Position numbers and translations under genes: made by a program. This document shows positions 1 to 6,682 of a stretch of 64,000 nt of DNA, in pieces. The stretch is taken from the NCBI RefSeq assembly GCF_038007465.1, contig NZ_JBBOXF010000001.1, positions 3,421,001-3,485,000 of the forward strand, in the 5' to 3' direction. Below the pieces are notes generated by a model that ran no database searches, had not been told where the DNA came from, and worked only from the letters and a program-made list of their open reading frames with translations. Source of the DNA: Sporosarcina sp. FSL K6-1508. Lineage in GTDB: Bacteria > Bacillota > Bacilli > Bacillales_A > Planococcaceae. How positions within the stretch are numbered: the first letter of the stretch is position 1; each line of letters starts with the position of its first letter.

Positions 1-96
1 ACCCTCCGAAATAACCACCACACAGTTCATTGGTAGTTCCATTATACCAATTCCCAACAATAATGCATCTGTATTAAAAGTAATATCTTTATTCAC
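1..96 (-). CDS. N-terminus of an unidentified prophage protein (truncated by window edge)
   Basis: An open frame of 32 codons starts with GTG at 96 and runs off the left edge. A strong AGGAGGGG ribosome binding site lies 5-12 bases upstream of the GTG. The visible residues are mostly hydrophobic after a short polar start (MNKDITFNTD, then LLLGIGIMELP), so a membrane or small structural protein is possible. I do not recognise it. It lies downstream of the prophage early operon and is read in the same direction. Confidence 0.5.
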   Translation of the reverse strand, partial: MNKDITFNTDALLLGIGIMELPMNCVVVISEG

Positions 97-120
97 CAGG
101 ACCCCTCCTTGTGTTATAAT
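92..120 (+). promoter_or_regulatory. Putative sigma-A promoter with extended -10
   Basis: TTCACC at 92-97, a 17-bp spacer and TATAAT at 115-120 preceded by TG at 112-113. It points rightward, against the minus-strand operon, toward the hairpin at 131-154 and the gene at 180. The consensus -10 with an extended TGn is the strongest part. Confidence 0.5.
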
Positions 121-130
121 CAGTCTGCCT

Positions 131-154
131 AGACGGGAGGAATCCTGTCTTTTT
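131..154 (+). terminator. Hairpin with T tail between promoter and gene (possible attenuator)
   Basis: AGACGGG (131-137) pairs with CCTGTCT (144-150), one G-T pair, loop AGGAAT, followed by T residues to 154. It lies about 10 bases after the predicted transcription start and before the ribosome binding site of the plus-strand gene at 180, so it could attenuate that transcript or end a very short RNA. Confidence 0.4.
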
Positions 155-179
155 ATTTGTCTAAAAGGTGGTAATTCTA

Positions 180-398
180 TTGAACCCGTTTGAAGGTGTT
201 GAATTTGACTGGATGCCAATCATCGGCCCGTTAGTTATTTTAATAGTTACGATGTTTGCTATCGCATTTATTTATAGAATATTTTTTAAGTGGTTGCCTA
301 ATGGTTTATATAACTTCCTCATCGGTCCAGTGTGTCTAATTGGTCTTTATTTGTGGTTTGTTCCAATGAATGTGGGATTCTACGAACTTTTCAAATGA
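180..398 (+). CDS. Small two-helix membrane protein, moron-like
   Basis: This predicted 72-residue protein starts with TTG at 180, behind AAGGTGG at 166-171; a GTG at 168 is in frame but lies within that site. Two hydrophobic segments are visible, about residues 14-35 (PIIGPLVILIVTMFAIAF) and 46-64 (LIGPVCLIGLYLWFVP), separated by a short basic stretch with KWLPNG. No family is recognised. The gene runs opposite to the surrounding prophage operon and has its own upstream promoter (92-120) and downstream terminator (405-428), the usual layout of a moron, an independently expressed cargo gene. A role in lysogen membrane or exclusion is only inference. Confidence 0.55.
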   Translation: MNPFEGVEFDWMPIIGPLVILIVTMFAIAFIYRIFFKWLPNGLYNFLIGPVCLIGLYLWFVPMNVGFYELFK

Positions 399-404
399 TA
401 CAAA

Positions 405-428
405 GGCATCCTGGTCGATGTCTTTTTT
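405..428 (+). terminator. Rho-independent terminator of the 180-398 gene
   Basis: GGCATC (405-410) pairs with GATGTC (417-422) with one G-T pair, loop CTGGTC, followed by six T residues. It starts seven bases after the stop codon. Confidence 0.55.
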
Positions 429-657
429 ATTGCCCAAATATCCCCTGCGGCCGTACCTGTATTTCCCCAAGTTCAGCCTGTTCAATAATGAGCAATCCGA
501 TTTCCAAGTGCTTACGTCCTAACTCTTCTGCAATGCTGTCAACACTCATATCCGCTTCCCACATCGACCTGAATACATCTGTTTCCCGTTCTGTAAACAC
601 CCAATCAATATCAACGTCATCAAGTAGCACACGCTTTTGTTCTTTAGCGTGGATCAT
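427..657 (-). CDS. Small prophage protein, possible helix-turn-helix
   Basis: A 76-residue acidic protein beginning MIHAKEQKRVLLDDVDIDWV. The middle part (residues about 23-50, ERETDVFRSMWEADMSVDSIAEELGRK) has the spacing of a sigma-70 region 4 / LuxR-like helix-turn-helix, where SVDSIAEELGRK would be the recognition end. This suggests a DNA-binding regulator, perhaps of late transcription, but I cannot name a family. It overlaps the upstream gene by four bases (stop/start ATGA), so the two are translationally coupled within the minus-strand early operon. Its stop is at the T-tail end of the terminator at 405-428. Confidence 0.6.
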   Translation of the reverse strand: MIHAKEQKRVLLDDVDIDWVFTERETDVFRSMWEADMSVDSIAEELGRKHLEIGLLIIEQAELGEIQVRPQGIFGQ

Positions 658-956
658 TTGGATTCCTCCGCAATTTCGATTAGCTCTTTCATCGCTATTT
701 CAACTGGCTTTCCGCTATAAATTTCAACAGCTTTCGAAAACCCTTCTAATGCTCCACGCAACCGTTCATTTTCTTCTTGTGATTTTAACCATTCGTTTCG
801 CCAGTACAGACCATTAACTTCCTTTTCCGACTCCGGAAACCGACCAGCTTGCTCGCCCAACCAATGCCAATCTTCACCTTTAATTAATACATTTCCGTTT
901 CCATCCGCCCCGATAGGACTCATATTTTCAAGTCGTTCCTCATTCGTCTCACTCAC
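654..956 (-). CDS. Prophage protein of unknown function with coiled-coil segment
   Basis: A 100-residue acidic protein. Residues about 44-95 are predicted helical and rich in E, K, R and L (WLKSQEENERLRGALEGFSK), a heptad-like pattern suggesting a short coiled coil. No catalytic motif is visible and I do not recognise the family. The start ATG overlaps the stop of the IDEAL-domain gene upstream (953-956) and its own stop overlaps the next gene, so it is a middle member of a tightly packed translationally coupled run. Such short proteins are common in the tail of the early operon of Gram-positive siphophages. Confidence 0.55.
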   Translation of the reverse strand: MSETNEERLENMSPIGADGNGNVLIKGEDWHWLGEQAGRFPESEKEVNGLYWRNEWLKSQEENERLRGALEGFSKAVEIYSGKPVEIAMKELIEIAEESK

Positions 957-1249
957 ACCAATACCTCCATTCCTTTCAGTTCATCCGTAAGCCGCATAAA
1001 CAACTTCATATCCTTTGCATCAAGCGCCATATCAATCTGCAACAGCAGCATGTCCTTGTCCGTGACATTCGTTTCGATGCTCGGATGATGTTCTAAATAT
1101 TGACGAGACATCTTGGATTCTTCAGACATTTCAGCCATAAGTTTTCGAGAGTTGATTTTCCCTATTTCCGCTAAAGCATTCGCATACACAGCGAACGAAA
1201 AGCCTTCCATCAATTTTTTAAACTCTTCACGTTGATGATCACTGTTCAT
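953..1249 (-). CDS. IDEAL-domain protein
   Basis: A 98-residue protein whose C-terminus (about residues 66-94, with LLLQIDMALDAKDMKLFMRL) matches the short IDEAL domain found in Bacillales proteins such as YpiB, where it is a helical motif of unresolved function. The N-terminal part is helical and charged, with FKKLMEGFSFAVYANALAE. The start overlaps the stop of the 52-residue gene upstream (ATGA). IDEAL proteins occur in both chromosomes and phages of this group, so it may be a captured host-type regulator. Assignment of the domain is by motif memory; the molecular role is unknown. Confidence 0.6.
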   Translation of the reverse strand: MNSDHQREEFKKLMEGFSFAVYANALAEIGKINSRKLMAEMSEESKMSRQYLEHHPSIETNVTDKDMLLLQIDMALDAKDMKLFMRLTDELKGMEVLV

Positions 1250-1404
1250 CCCATTCTCCCCCTCAAAAATATACGAATCATCCTCTTAACCAACGGATCA
1301 CTCTTACCAACCCGAACCCTCTTCACAACTTCACTATCCATCGGCAAACTCCCAAGATAAGCAAGTCTAGCCGCAGCCCTTTGTATTGTTTTTTGGTTGT
1401 TCAT
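1246..1404 (-). CDS. Small basic prophage protein (52 aa)
   Basis: An ATG at 1404 with AAAGGAG eight bases upstream opens a 52-codon frame ending in a TGA that overlaps the start of the IDEAL-domain gene. The product is strongly basic, ending RMIRIFLRGRMG, with an N-terminal helix MNNQKTIQRAAARLAYLGSL. It resembles small nucleic-acid-binding phage peptides in charge only; no family is recognised. Coupled translation with the next gene and a good ribosome binding site support it as real in spite of its size. Confidence 0.55.
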   Translation of the reverse strand: MNNQKTIQRAAARLAYLGSLPMDSEVVKRVRVGKSDPLVKRMIRIFLRGRMG

Positions 1405-1458
1405 GACGGTGCTCCTTTGTGTCTTCTAATGTTCATTGCCAAGAAATTACGTGAGATA

Positions 1459-1488
1459 TTGACAACGTTGTGCTTTCGAAATTAGTAT
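1459..1488 (+). promoter_or_regulatory. Strong sigma-A promoter with internal palindrome
   Basis: Consensus TTGACA (1459-1464), 18-bp spacer and TAGTAT (1483-1488), pointing at the small plus-strand gene at 1518. A perfect 10-bp palindrome ACAACGTTGT (1462-1471) overlaps the -35 box and spacer and could be an operator. Confidence 0.55.
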
Positions 1489-1517
1489 CAATTTAAATTA
1501 CAAATGAGGTGTTTAAT

Positions 1518-1679
1518 TTGAATAAATTTAATGTAACTTTAAGTTACCGATACGAGTATCACAGTGAAAACGATGCAATTCTTCATCGTGAAAATATAGC
1601 TAGTGGCTTTATTTTAAAAAATTCTTATCCGACTAAATTTGGTACTTGGATTTGCGAATATGAGAAAGCAATCGTTTGA
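1518..1679 (+). CDS. Small prophage protein (53 aa), moron-like
   Basis: A TTG start at 1518 follows GAGGTG (1506-1511) and opens a 53-codon frame. The product begins MNKFNVTLSYRYEYHSEND and ends TWICEYEKAIV, a compact mixed-polarity sequence that looks like a small beta-rich domain. No family is recognised. It is transcribed against the surrounding minus-strand genes and has its own consensus promoter 30 bp upstream, so it is a second moron candidate. No clear terminator is visible in the 22 bases before the convergent gene end at 1702. Confidence 0.5.
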   Translation: MNKFNVTLSYRYEYHSENDAILHRENIASGFILKNSYPTKFGTWICEYEKAIV

Positions 1680-1701
1680 TTTGCTGCGCGTAATGGTCGT
1701 A

Positions 1702-1878
1702 CTACGAAGTAATTGGCTTACATGTTTGACAGATTCTAATGCTATATGGTTTATCTCCTTTGAAAGCTGAGCCAAACAAATAATGGTATTTAGACCTTTT
1801 AACAATAGGCTTTAGGCAATCGTCACAAATATAATCTCGCCTTGCTGTTTGCACGACTTCTTTAATTACACTACTCAT
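1702..1878 (-). CDS. Small zinc-ribbon-like prophage protein (58 aa)
   Basis: An ATG at 1878, preceded by GAAGGGGA, opens a 58-codon frame. The product contains two Cys pairs, CDDC (about residues 18-21) and CQTC (about 50-53), separated by a basic aromatic stretch with KRSKYHYLFG. That is the arrangement of a single zinc ribbon. It could bind nucleic acid or act as an adaptor, but I cannot name a family. It is a member of the minus-strand early operon and ends tail-to-tail with the small plus-strand gene at 1518-1679. Confidence 0.6.
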   Translation of the reverse strand: MSSVIKEVVQTARRDYICDDCLKPIVKRSKYHYLFGSAFKGDKPYSIRICQTCKPITS

Positions 1879-1908
1879 AAAAATCCCCTTCCTGCTTCGC
1901 CTTTTGTG

Positions 1909-2037
1909 TCAACCGCGCCACAGTTCCCAACCTTCTCGCTGCAGCCGTTTCAGCTCCTTGCCCCAAAGGGGCTCATAGGACCAAACCTTATGACCACTTT
2001 CCCACCGATACAAAAGCCTCCAAGGACGTTGGTTCAT
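1909..2037 (-). CDS. Tiny Trp-rich prophage protein (42 aa)
   Basis: ATG at 2037 overlaps the stop of the upstream gene (ATGA) and opens a 42-codon frame. The product has six tryptophans in 42 residues (MNQRPWRLLYRWESGHKVWS, then YEPLWG and GWELWRG) and is basic. Translational coupling to the upstream 76-residue gene supports it. The composition is unusual for a random frame, but no function can be given. Confidence 0.5.
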   Translation of the reverse strand: MNQRPWRLLYRWESGHKVWSYEPLWGKELKRLQREGWELWRG

Positions 2038-2264
2038 ACCGCATTCCGCCGACGCATAACTACAATGTATTTCCCGCGCTCTTCCCGTTCAACAAATGCC
2101 CTTTTCGACTTACCGATACTAGTTGTCTGTTTGTAAATTGCTGCTGTATGGGATTCTGATCTTTCTGAAACAACTTCGAATCCCTTCACAATCAGTTCAG
2201 CTACCCGCCGTTTAACTTCGGTCTCATCAATACCAGTGACTTTCGTTGTGAAATACTCGCCCAT
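2034..2264 (-). CDS. Prophage protein of unknown function (76 aa)
   Basis: The 76-residue product begins MGEYFTTKVTGIDETEVKRR and has an alternating alpha/beta pattern (a helix VAELIVKGFEVV, a strand TAAIYKQ and a final strand KYIVVMRRR), like a small RNA-binding-type fold. No catalytic motif is present. It sits 12 bases after the recU gene and is coupled by ATGA to the next 42-residue gene. It has the look of a conserved small early protein of Bacillales phages, but I cannot assign a family. Confidence 0.6.
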   Translation of the reverse strand: MGEYFTTKVTGIDETEVKRRVAELIVKGFEVVSERSESHTAAIYKQTTSIGKSKRAFVEREERGKYIVVMRRRNAV

Positions 2265-2276
2265 CTCCTCATCCCC

Positions 2277-2936
2277 TTAGCATGATTTTAGATAATGCAG
2301 CACGTACCCATTTTCACTTTTCACTAAATCACAATGCAAAATCATCTCCGTGTATGGAATGGACTTCCTGCCACCCTTCCCAGCATCTTCCCAATGCGCT
2401 TCTAGCGTCTTGAAAGGTAAAAGGTATATTTCATCTAACTTAGTGAAAGAGACAAGCAAGAACGACCAAGCGCCTTTCTGATGCCATGATTTCAACAACT
2501 CATACTGATGCTCTGAAATGTTTTCTAGCGGAAAACTCGTCTTGCTAGATGTTTCTTTAGCATCGAATACGATTGCCCTGCCATCATGAACTCCTGAGTA
2601 ATCAACCCACTCCGGCTTTTGTGTGTAACCAGTGACTTTCCCCCGAACGTTACTTTGTATCTGCACAGGTGTCGGGATCTTACGAATGTCCGCAACCCCC
2701 TTATTGCGATACTGCTGATTTGTCATGTCTATCAATCTTTCAAGTCCTGCTCCACGGTTAGCGTGGGAACGACTATAAACTGCCACCCCCGACTCAACAA
2801 CCTCATCAAGCGTGATTTGGATTTTCTCAAACTCCGCATCTTCAGCAGCCTGTTTTTTCTTGCAGACAGGACCATAACCATCATCGATTGACTTCTGCGT
2901 TTTAAGCTCTCTTCCGCAACGATTACATGCGTTCAT
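2277..2936 (-). CDS. RecU-type Holliday junction resolvase with N-terminal zinc motif
   Basis: RecU-family resolvases cut Holliday junctions during recombination and help resolve phage replication intermediates. The RecU core is visible in NRGAGLERLIDMTNQQY, KIPTPVQI, VDYSGVHDGRAIVFDAKET (metal-binding D and the E/K pair) and SEHQYELLKSWH. Before it, residues 1-30 carry a Cys motif CNRCGRELK then GPVCKKK, resembling the DUF6011-type zinc-binding segment fused to some phage proteins. I chose ATG 2936 because it overlaps the upstream stop (TAATG) and follows GGAGGG; an upstream in-frame codon exists but would lie inside the preceding gene. The resulting 219 residues are slightly longer than host RecU because of the zinc segment. 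Confidence 0.8.
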   Translation of the reverse strand: MNACNRCGRELKTQKSIDDGYGPVCKKKQAAEDAEFEKIQITLDEVVESGVAVYSRSHANRGAGLERLIDMTNQQYRNKGVADIRKIPTPVQIQSNVRGKVTGYTQKPEWVDYSGVHDGRAIVFDAKETSSKTSFPLENISEHQYELLKSWHQKGAWSFLLVSFTKLDEIYLLPFKTLEAHWEDAGKGGRKSIPYTEMILHCDLVKSENGYVLHYLKSC

Positions 2937-3441
2937 TAGTATCCCTCCGCTTGCCTGACGTGGTTGATTTCGTTTTTCGCGTAATAGGCTTCTTCGAACT
3001 CTTCCCAAGTGAAACCAAGAGTATCGATCAACGCTAGAAAGTCACTAACATACGCTTCGTAATTATTCGGCTCCAGTTTCGCAGCACTTGCAATAAATTC
3101 GGTGAATACGTCTTCAATTTTTAAATGCATATGCGCATTTACCACTCTGTATCGAATTTCTTCTACACGTTTTCCACCGATTTTCTGGAAATGCAATCCG
3201 ATTGATAACAAAAAATGAAAGCAATCTACCAGTTTAATGCTTTTTCATAGTTGTTTTGTTTGTTTGACCAAAACTTGAATGACTCCGGCATTTCATTCGC
3301 TAACTCTGACAATTCAACGATTAATGCCAGCCGTTTCCGACTGAACAAATCACGCCCAGTCAGATGTTTTTCTCTGACGATTGCACCATCCAACGCTCGT
3401 TGCTTCAAAAAGAATTTAGAAAGATTGATTCTGTTTCGCAT
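2936..3441 (-). pseudogene. All-alpha (dimeric) dUTPase, broken by a frameshift
   Basis: Two adjacent frames together make one all-alpha NTP pyrophosphatase of the dimeric dUTPase type, which turns dUTP to dUMP. The N-terminal part (3441 down to 3226, ATG after GTGAGGGG) has KEKHLTGRDLFSRKRLALIVELSELANEMPESFKFWS including the ELSE metal motif. The C-terminal part (to 2936) reads VDCFHFLLSIGLHFQKIGG in the other frame and has no start codon or ribosome binding site of its own. The frames switch near 3228-3232, just where the second ExxD metal motif should begin, so its Glu is lost. A small deletion, a sequencing error or, less likely, programmed frameshifting could explain this. Confidence 0.75.
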
Positions 3442-3472
3442 TACTACCCCTCACTTTCAAATTTTCATAGTT

Positions 3473-4714
3473 TTAATCACCTACAGCCACTTTATATCTT
3501 GAATTCTCCACACTCATTTCGGGTAAATTCGCTCTTACTAAAGCATCCGCAAATGGTGGTGGAACACTATTTCCTACACGCTTTATTTGTTCCGCTTTTG
3601 TCCCTGGGTGCTGATAACTCTTAGGGAAACCTTGACCAGCAAATAACTCATGTGGTTGAAGCATACGTAGCCCGATGTCAACGATTTGTTTGCCGTTTGT
3701 AATGCACGTCGTCAAAGCAAAGCGATCTTTTGTGGTAATCGTGTGCAACGGTTCGTTCAACCCCTGCGCTGTACTTTGTCCGTAATATTTTGTTAAGAAT
3801 GCATAGACGATTGCGAAACGGTTGCCACCGGCTGTAATAGTGTGAAGTGGTGTATCTAGTGACAACCCTCTCACTTCTGATTCAGTCCGTTCTGTATAAT
3901 AGCTGATTAAGTAAGCTGCTACATCGTCACTCGCCATGAACGGGTTATCTGCTTCCATTACGAATTTCTTTAACCCTCGTTCAATTCGCTTTAACGTATT
4001 AGGTACCAGCGGCTTTTTTCTCTCAAATATAGAAGGTGCTCCGATGCTCCAATCAATAATTTCCGACGATGTGCGCCATGGCTTTGCTCTTTTAGATTGC
4101 ACCGCTAAACTTTGCGGATCCCTGTGAGTTGGCTCGGGCCAAGTAATCGGTTTACCATCACACCTAGCAATCATGAATAGTCGTTCGCGGGTAGTAGGCG
4201 CTCCATAATCGCAAGCTTGTAGCTTTCTGAAATCAACCAGGTAACCCAACACTTCAAGAGTTTTCACAAAGCTTTGAAACGTCTTTCCCTTTAATTCTTT
4301 TACTGGTTTTCCTTCATGAATTGGTCCCCAGTCTTGAAATTCCTCAACATTCTCAAGCATGATTACTCTTGGTTTAACTGCCAAAGCCCACTTAACCGCA
4401 ATCCATGCAAGCCCTCTGATTTCCTGTTTAACCGGCTTCCCGCCTTTGGCTTTCGAATGGTGGGTGCAATCCGGTGAAAACCACGCAAGCCCAACTTTAC
4501 GACCTCGCACAGCTGCGACTGGATCCACATCCCAAACCGACTCACAATAATGCTCGGTGTCTGGATGGTTTAATTTGTGCATGGCGATAGCAGCCGGATC
4601 ATGATTGATGGCAATATCTACAGATAAGCCCGTCGCCATTTCAATTCCTGTCGATGCGCCACCACCACCTGCGAAGTTATCGACGATGATTTCTCTAAAA
4701 AAGTCTAGCTGCAT
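3473..4714 (-). CDS. DNA (cytosine-5) methyltransferase, phage type
   Basis: This 413-residue enzyme transfers a methyl group from S-adenosylmethionine to C5 of cytosine in DNA. Motif I is VDNFAGGGGASTGIE near the N-terminus, motif IV is FSPDCTHHSKAKGG with the catalytic Cys in a PDC context instead of the usual PPC, motif VI is MLENVEEF, motif VIII is YGAPTTRERLFMIA and motif X is KRVGNSVPPPFADALVRAN. The start ATG follows AGGAGGGG. No restriction endonuclease gene is adjacent, so it is probably an orphan enzyme protecting phage DNA from host restriction. It lies between ssb and the dUTPase in the early operon. Confidence 0.85.
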   Translation of the reverse strand: MQLDFFREIIVDNFAGGGGASTGIEMATGLSVDIAINHDPAAIAMHKLNHPDTEHYCESVWDVDPVAAVRGRKVGLAWFSPDCTHHSKAKGGKPVKQEIRGLAWIAVKWALAVKPRVIMLENVEEFQDWGPIHEGKPVKELKGKTFQSFVKTLEVLGYLVDFRKLQACDYGAPTTRERLFMIARCDGKPITWPEPTHRDPQSLAVQSKRAKPWRTSSEIIDWSIGAPSIFERKKPLVPNTLKRIERGLKKFVMEADNPFMASDDVAAYLISYYTERTESEVRGLSLDTPLHTITAGGNRFAIVYAFLTKYYGQSTAQGLNEPLHTITTKDRFALTTCITNGKQIVDIGLRMLQPHELFAGQGFPKSYQHPGTKAEQIKRVGNSVPPPFADALVRANLPEMSVENSRYKVAVGD

Positions 4715-4740
4715 TTTTTCCCCTCCTGACTACGTCTTGA

Positions 4741-5208
4741 TTAGAACGGCAAATCATCATCCGCTACCTCTACCGGTCCGCCATCCGTCGAAAACGGGTC
4801 TTCTGATGTCGTTTCCCGTCGATTCTGAGCGTCCTGTTGTTGATTCTGAGTATTTGTCTGCCCTGATTGACTAGAACCGTTAGATTGATTGCTAGACTCA
4901 TTTTTCGAATCAAGGAATTTGATACGACTTGCTACAACATCAACAGTGAATACTTTTTTACCGTCCTTGTCGTCGTAACTACCTGTCTCCAAGTGACCTT
5001 CAACCGCTATTTGCGAGCCTTTTCCTGTGTATTGATTAGCGAGCTCACCCGTTTTGCCCCACATGACAACCCGCAGAAAGCTCGGACTGTCTTTTTTAAA
5101 CGGGTGATCCACTGCAATTGTGTTTTTAACTAACGGTGTTCCTTGCTGCCCGACTGTCGTCATTTCGTTATCGCGTACCCATCGGCCGATTAGATTTACT
5201 GAATTCAT
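4741..5208 (-). CDS. ssb: Single-stranded DNA-binding protein (phage SSB)
   Basis: The 155-residue protein has an N-terminal OB fold (MNSVNLIGRWVRDNE, then FLRVVMWGKTGELANQYTGK and VEGHLETGSYDDKDGKKVF), a disordered Gln/Ser/Asn-rich linker at about residues 105-140 and the acidic C-terminal tip DDDLPF that recruits partner proteins. It coats single-stranded DNA during phage replication and recombination. The start overlaps the stop of the upstream zinc-binding gene by four bases. Length and layout are those of SSB encoded by Bacillales phages; the first strand differs from the usual MLN start of host SSB. Confidence 0.85.
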   Translation of the reverse strand: MNSVNLIGRWVRDNEMTTVGQQGTPLVKNTIAVDHPFKKDSPSFLRVVMWGKTGELANQYTGKGSQIAVEGHLETGSYDDKDGKKVFTVDVVASRIKFLDSKNESSNQSNGSSQSGQTNTQNQQQDAQNRRETTSEDPFSTDGGPVEVADDDLPF

Positions 5209-5414
5209 TCTGCAACCTCATATTCATCTTCATATTCCTCGATATGTTGTACATCATCGTTTTCGGATAGTCCGATGAATTCGCCATCTAACTCATAGAT
5301 ATAGGCTGTATACGGTTTCGCTTGGACGCAATCAGTGCAGTACGCTTCATCTTCGTAAACGAAATGCTCTGTTTCAGGTGGTAATTCTTCTCCGCAGTTA
5401 AAACACTTCCTCAT
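5205..5414 (-). CDS. Small zinc-ribbon prophage protein (69 aa)
   Basis: The N-terminus has two Cys pairs, CFNC (residues 4-7) and CTDC (26-29), with EELPPETEHFVYEDEAY between them, a compact zinc ribbon. The C-terminal half is very acidic (EEYEDEYEVAE). Starts and stops overlap its neighbours by four bases on both sides, so it is translationally coupled within the replication operon, just before ssb. The function is unknown; an acidic tail with a zinc ribbon could be a DNA mimic or adaptor, but this is speculation. Confidence 0.6.
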   Translation of the reverse strand: MRKCFNCGEELPPETEHFVYEDEAYCTDCVQAKPYTAYIYELDGEFIGLSENDDVQHIEEYEDEYEVAE

Positions 5415-5605
5415 GCTGTCATCGCCTCCACTTCGCCAAGTTCCGAAAGGAGCATCTGCACAGCCCCCTCCGGTGTCGTCCCTGTCGCTATCCGCAATTC
5501 ATTGAGCAATGAGTTGAATTGTCGTTCCAGATGCCTGTCCTTGCATCCTGTGTTGTTCCACGCGCCAGCTGTTAGGATTAGTTTGTTGATGATGTGCTTA
5601 GTCAT
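5411..5605 (-). CDS. Small helical prophage protein (64 aa)
   Basis: I place the start at ATG 5605, which overlaps the end of the upstream gene by eight bases; an earlier in-frame ATG at 5617 and codons further upstream lie within that gene. The product begins MTKHIINKLILTAGAWNNTG and ends MLLSELGEVEAMTA. It is mostly helical with no Cys pairs or nucleotide-binding motif. I do not recognise the family. It is coupled on both sides to other small genes between the helicase loader and ssb. Confidence 0.5.
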   Translation of the reverse strand: MTKHIINKLILTAGAWNNTGCKDRHLERQFNSLLNELRIATGTTPEGAVQMLLSELGEVEAMTA

Positions 5606-5822
5606 TGGAGTCACCATCCTCAAGCGCCTGTTTACCTTCCGTAGTCGGGATATAATAAGCTGATTCAACGTCCCAACCAGGTCGTTTTGTTGCGTAACCT
5701 TTCTCTACCAAGTCATTCCAGTTTTTGTTGTTTGAATCGGTATAGAACCGATTGCCGTTTTTGATTGCATGGCGCATATCAACAGTTTGCATTTTATTCA
5801 TCAACTTCACTTTTTCAGTCAT
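5598..5822 (-). CDS. Prophage protein of unknown function (74 aa)
   Basis: The 74-residue product begins MTEKVKLMNKMQTVDMRHAI and contains GNRFYTDSNNKNWNDLVEKGYATKRPG, followed by an acidic tail EDGDSND. The pattern of an N-terminal helix, a short strand and ALEDGD end is reminiscent of small phage proteins in which a winged helix-like domain reads a terminal segment, but no family can be named. The gene follows the DnaC-like gene by 11 bases and overlaps the next gene. Confidence 0.55.
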   Translation of the reverse strand: MTEKVKLMNKMQTVDMRHAIKNGNRFYTDSNNKNWNDLVEKGYATKRPGWDVESAYYIPTTEGKQALEDGDSND

Positions 5823-5833
5823 TCCGATTCCCC

Positions 5834-6682
5834 CTAAATTTTATGTTTTTTAATCCGCTTATCCGTCGTTTCCTCAAAATTGATTACGTATATATTTTTC
5901 ATTAGCCGAGAAACCAATTTGCGGTCATACATTTTCTCTAATTCTTGTCTCGTCAAATTCGTTGTTACGATTGTCGATTTGTTTTGACGCCCGTTTGTAA
6001 TCGCATAGAGAACGCGCATTACAAAGTCGGATGCTGTCTTCTTTGTGCCTGACCCGCCTGTTTCGGTTCCGAGGTCATCAAGCACAAGGTAATCAACGTC
6101 GGTTAAAAGATTCGCGAAATAGTGTTCTGTGTAGCGGCTATCTTTGTTGTCGAAACTGTCACGTATCCTCAAAAACATTTCATCGACGCTGATAAACAAG
6201 CAACTCTTGTTCTTTTTTCCTGATTCATTTAAGTTGCGGAGAATCGACATACCCAAATGGCTTTTGCCAACTCCCGGATCGCCAGCAAACCAGGTAGTGA
6301 AAGTTCCACCGTCTTTGTAGCTAGCGAATGCCTTAGATGCTAGTTCCTTGTTGTGAATCTCTTCTTTTTTAGTAGCTGCATATGTCGTGAAAGATGCATC
6401 AAGCAAATCTTCGTCCGTCAGTACGCTTTGGTTATGGAATATGTCGTACTTGCGTCGGCCCATTGCACGCTTAACTTTCATGTCTTCTTCGTCGCTCAAT
6501 TCCTGTGTGGTGCGATCCCTCTCACAAATTGGGCAGAAAATTTCACCATCGAACGTAATTTTCTTAATTTCTTTCGTGTATTCTTTTCCATTCGCTTGTA
6601 CCGTGTGTTCGTAACAGATTTCAGAAGTTGATCCCATCCGCGTATTGTTTAACCGGCTGATTACTTCCCCTATCGCCTGCAT
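5834..6682 (-). CDS. DnaC/DnaI-type helicase loader
   Basis: An AAA+ ATPase that would load the replicative helicase at the phage origin. Walker A is AGDPGVGKSH (about residue 140), Walker B is YLVLDDLGTE, sensor I is STIVTTNL and the Arg-containing end is DRKLVSRLM. A CPIC pair near residue 62 with an upstream ICYEH region suggests a zinc-binding N-terminal part, as in DnaI. I chose ATG 6682 because GGGAGGG lies seven to fourteen bases upstream; the upstream in-frame ATG at 6703 lacks that spacing. The result is 282 residues, overlapping the replisome organiser gene by 62 bases. Confidence 0.8.
   Translation of the reverse strand: MQAIGEVISRLNNTRMGSTSEICYEHTVQANGKEYTKEIKKITFDGEIFCPICERDRTTQELSDEEDMKVKRAMGRRKYDIFHNQSVLTDEDLLDASFTTYAATKKEEIHNKELASKAFASYKDGGTFTTWFAGDPGVGKSHLGMSILRNLNESGKKNKSCLFISVDEMFLRIRDSFDNKDSRYTEHYFANLLTDVDYLVLDDLGTETGGSGTKKTASDFVMRVLYAITNGRQNKSTIVTTNLTRQELEKMYDRKLVSRLMKNIYVINFEETTDKRIKKHKI

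Noticed and set aside
332..817. Plus-strand open frame of 161 codons
   Set aside because: It is antisense to two coupled minus-strand genes, has no ribosome binding site and a low-complexity Ser/Ile composition.
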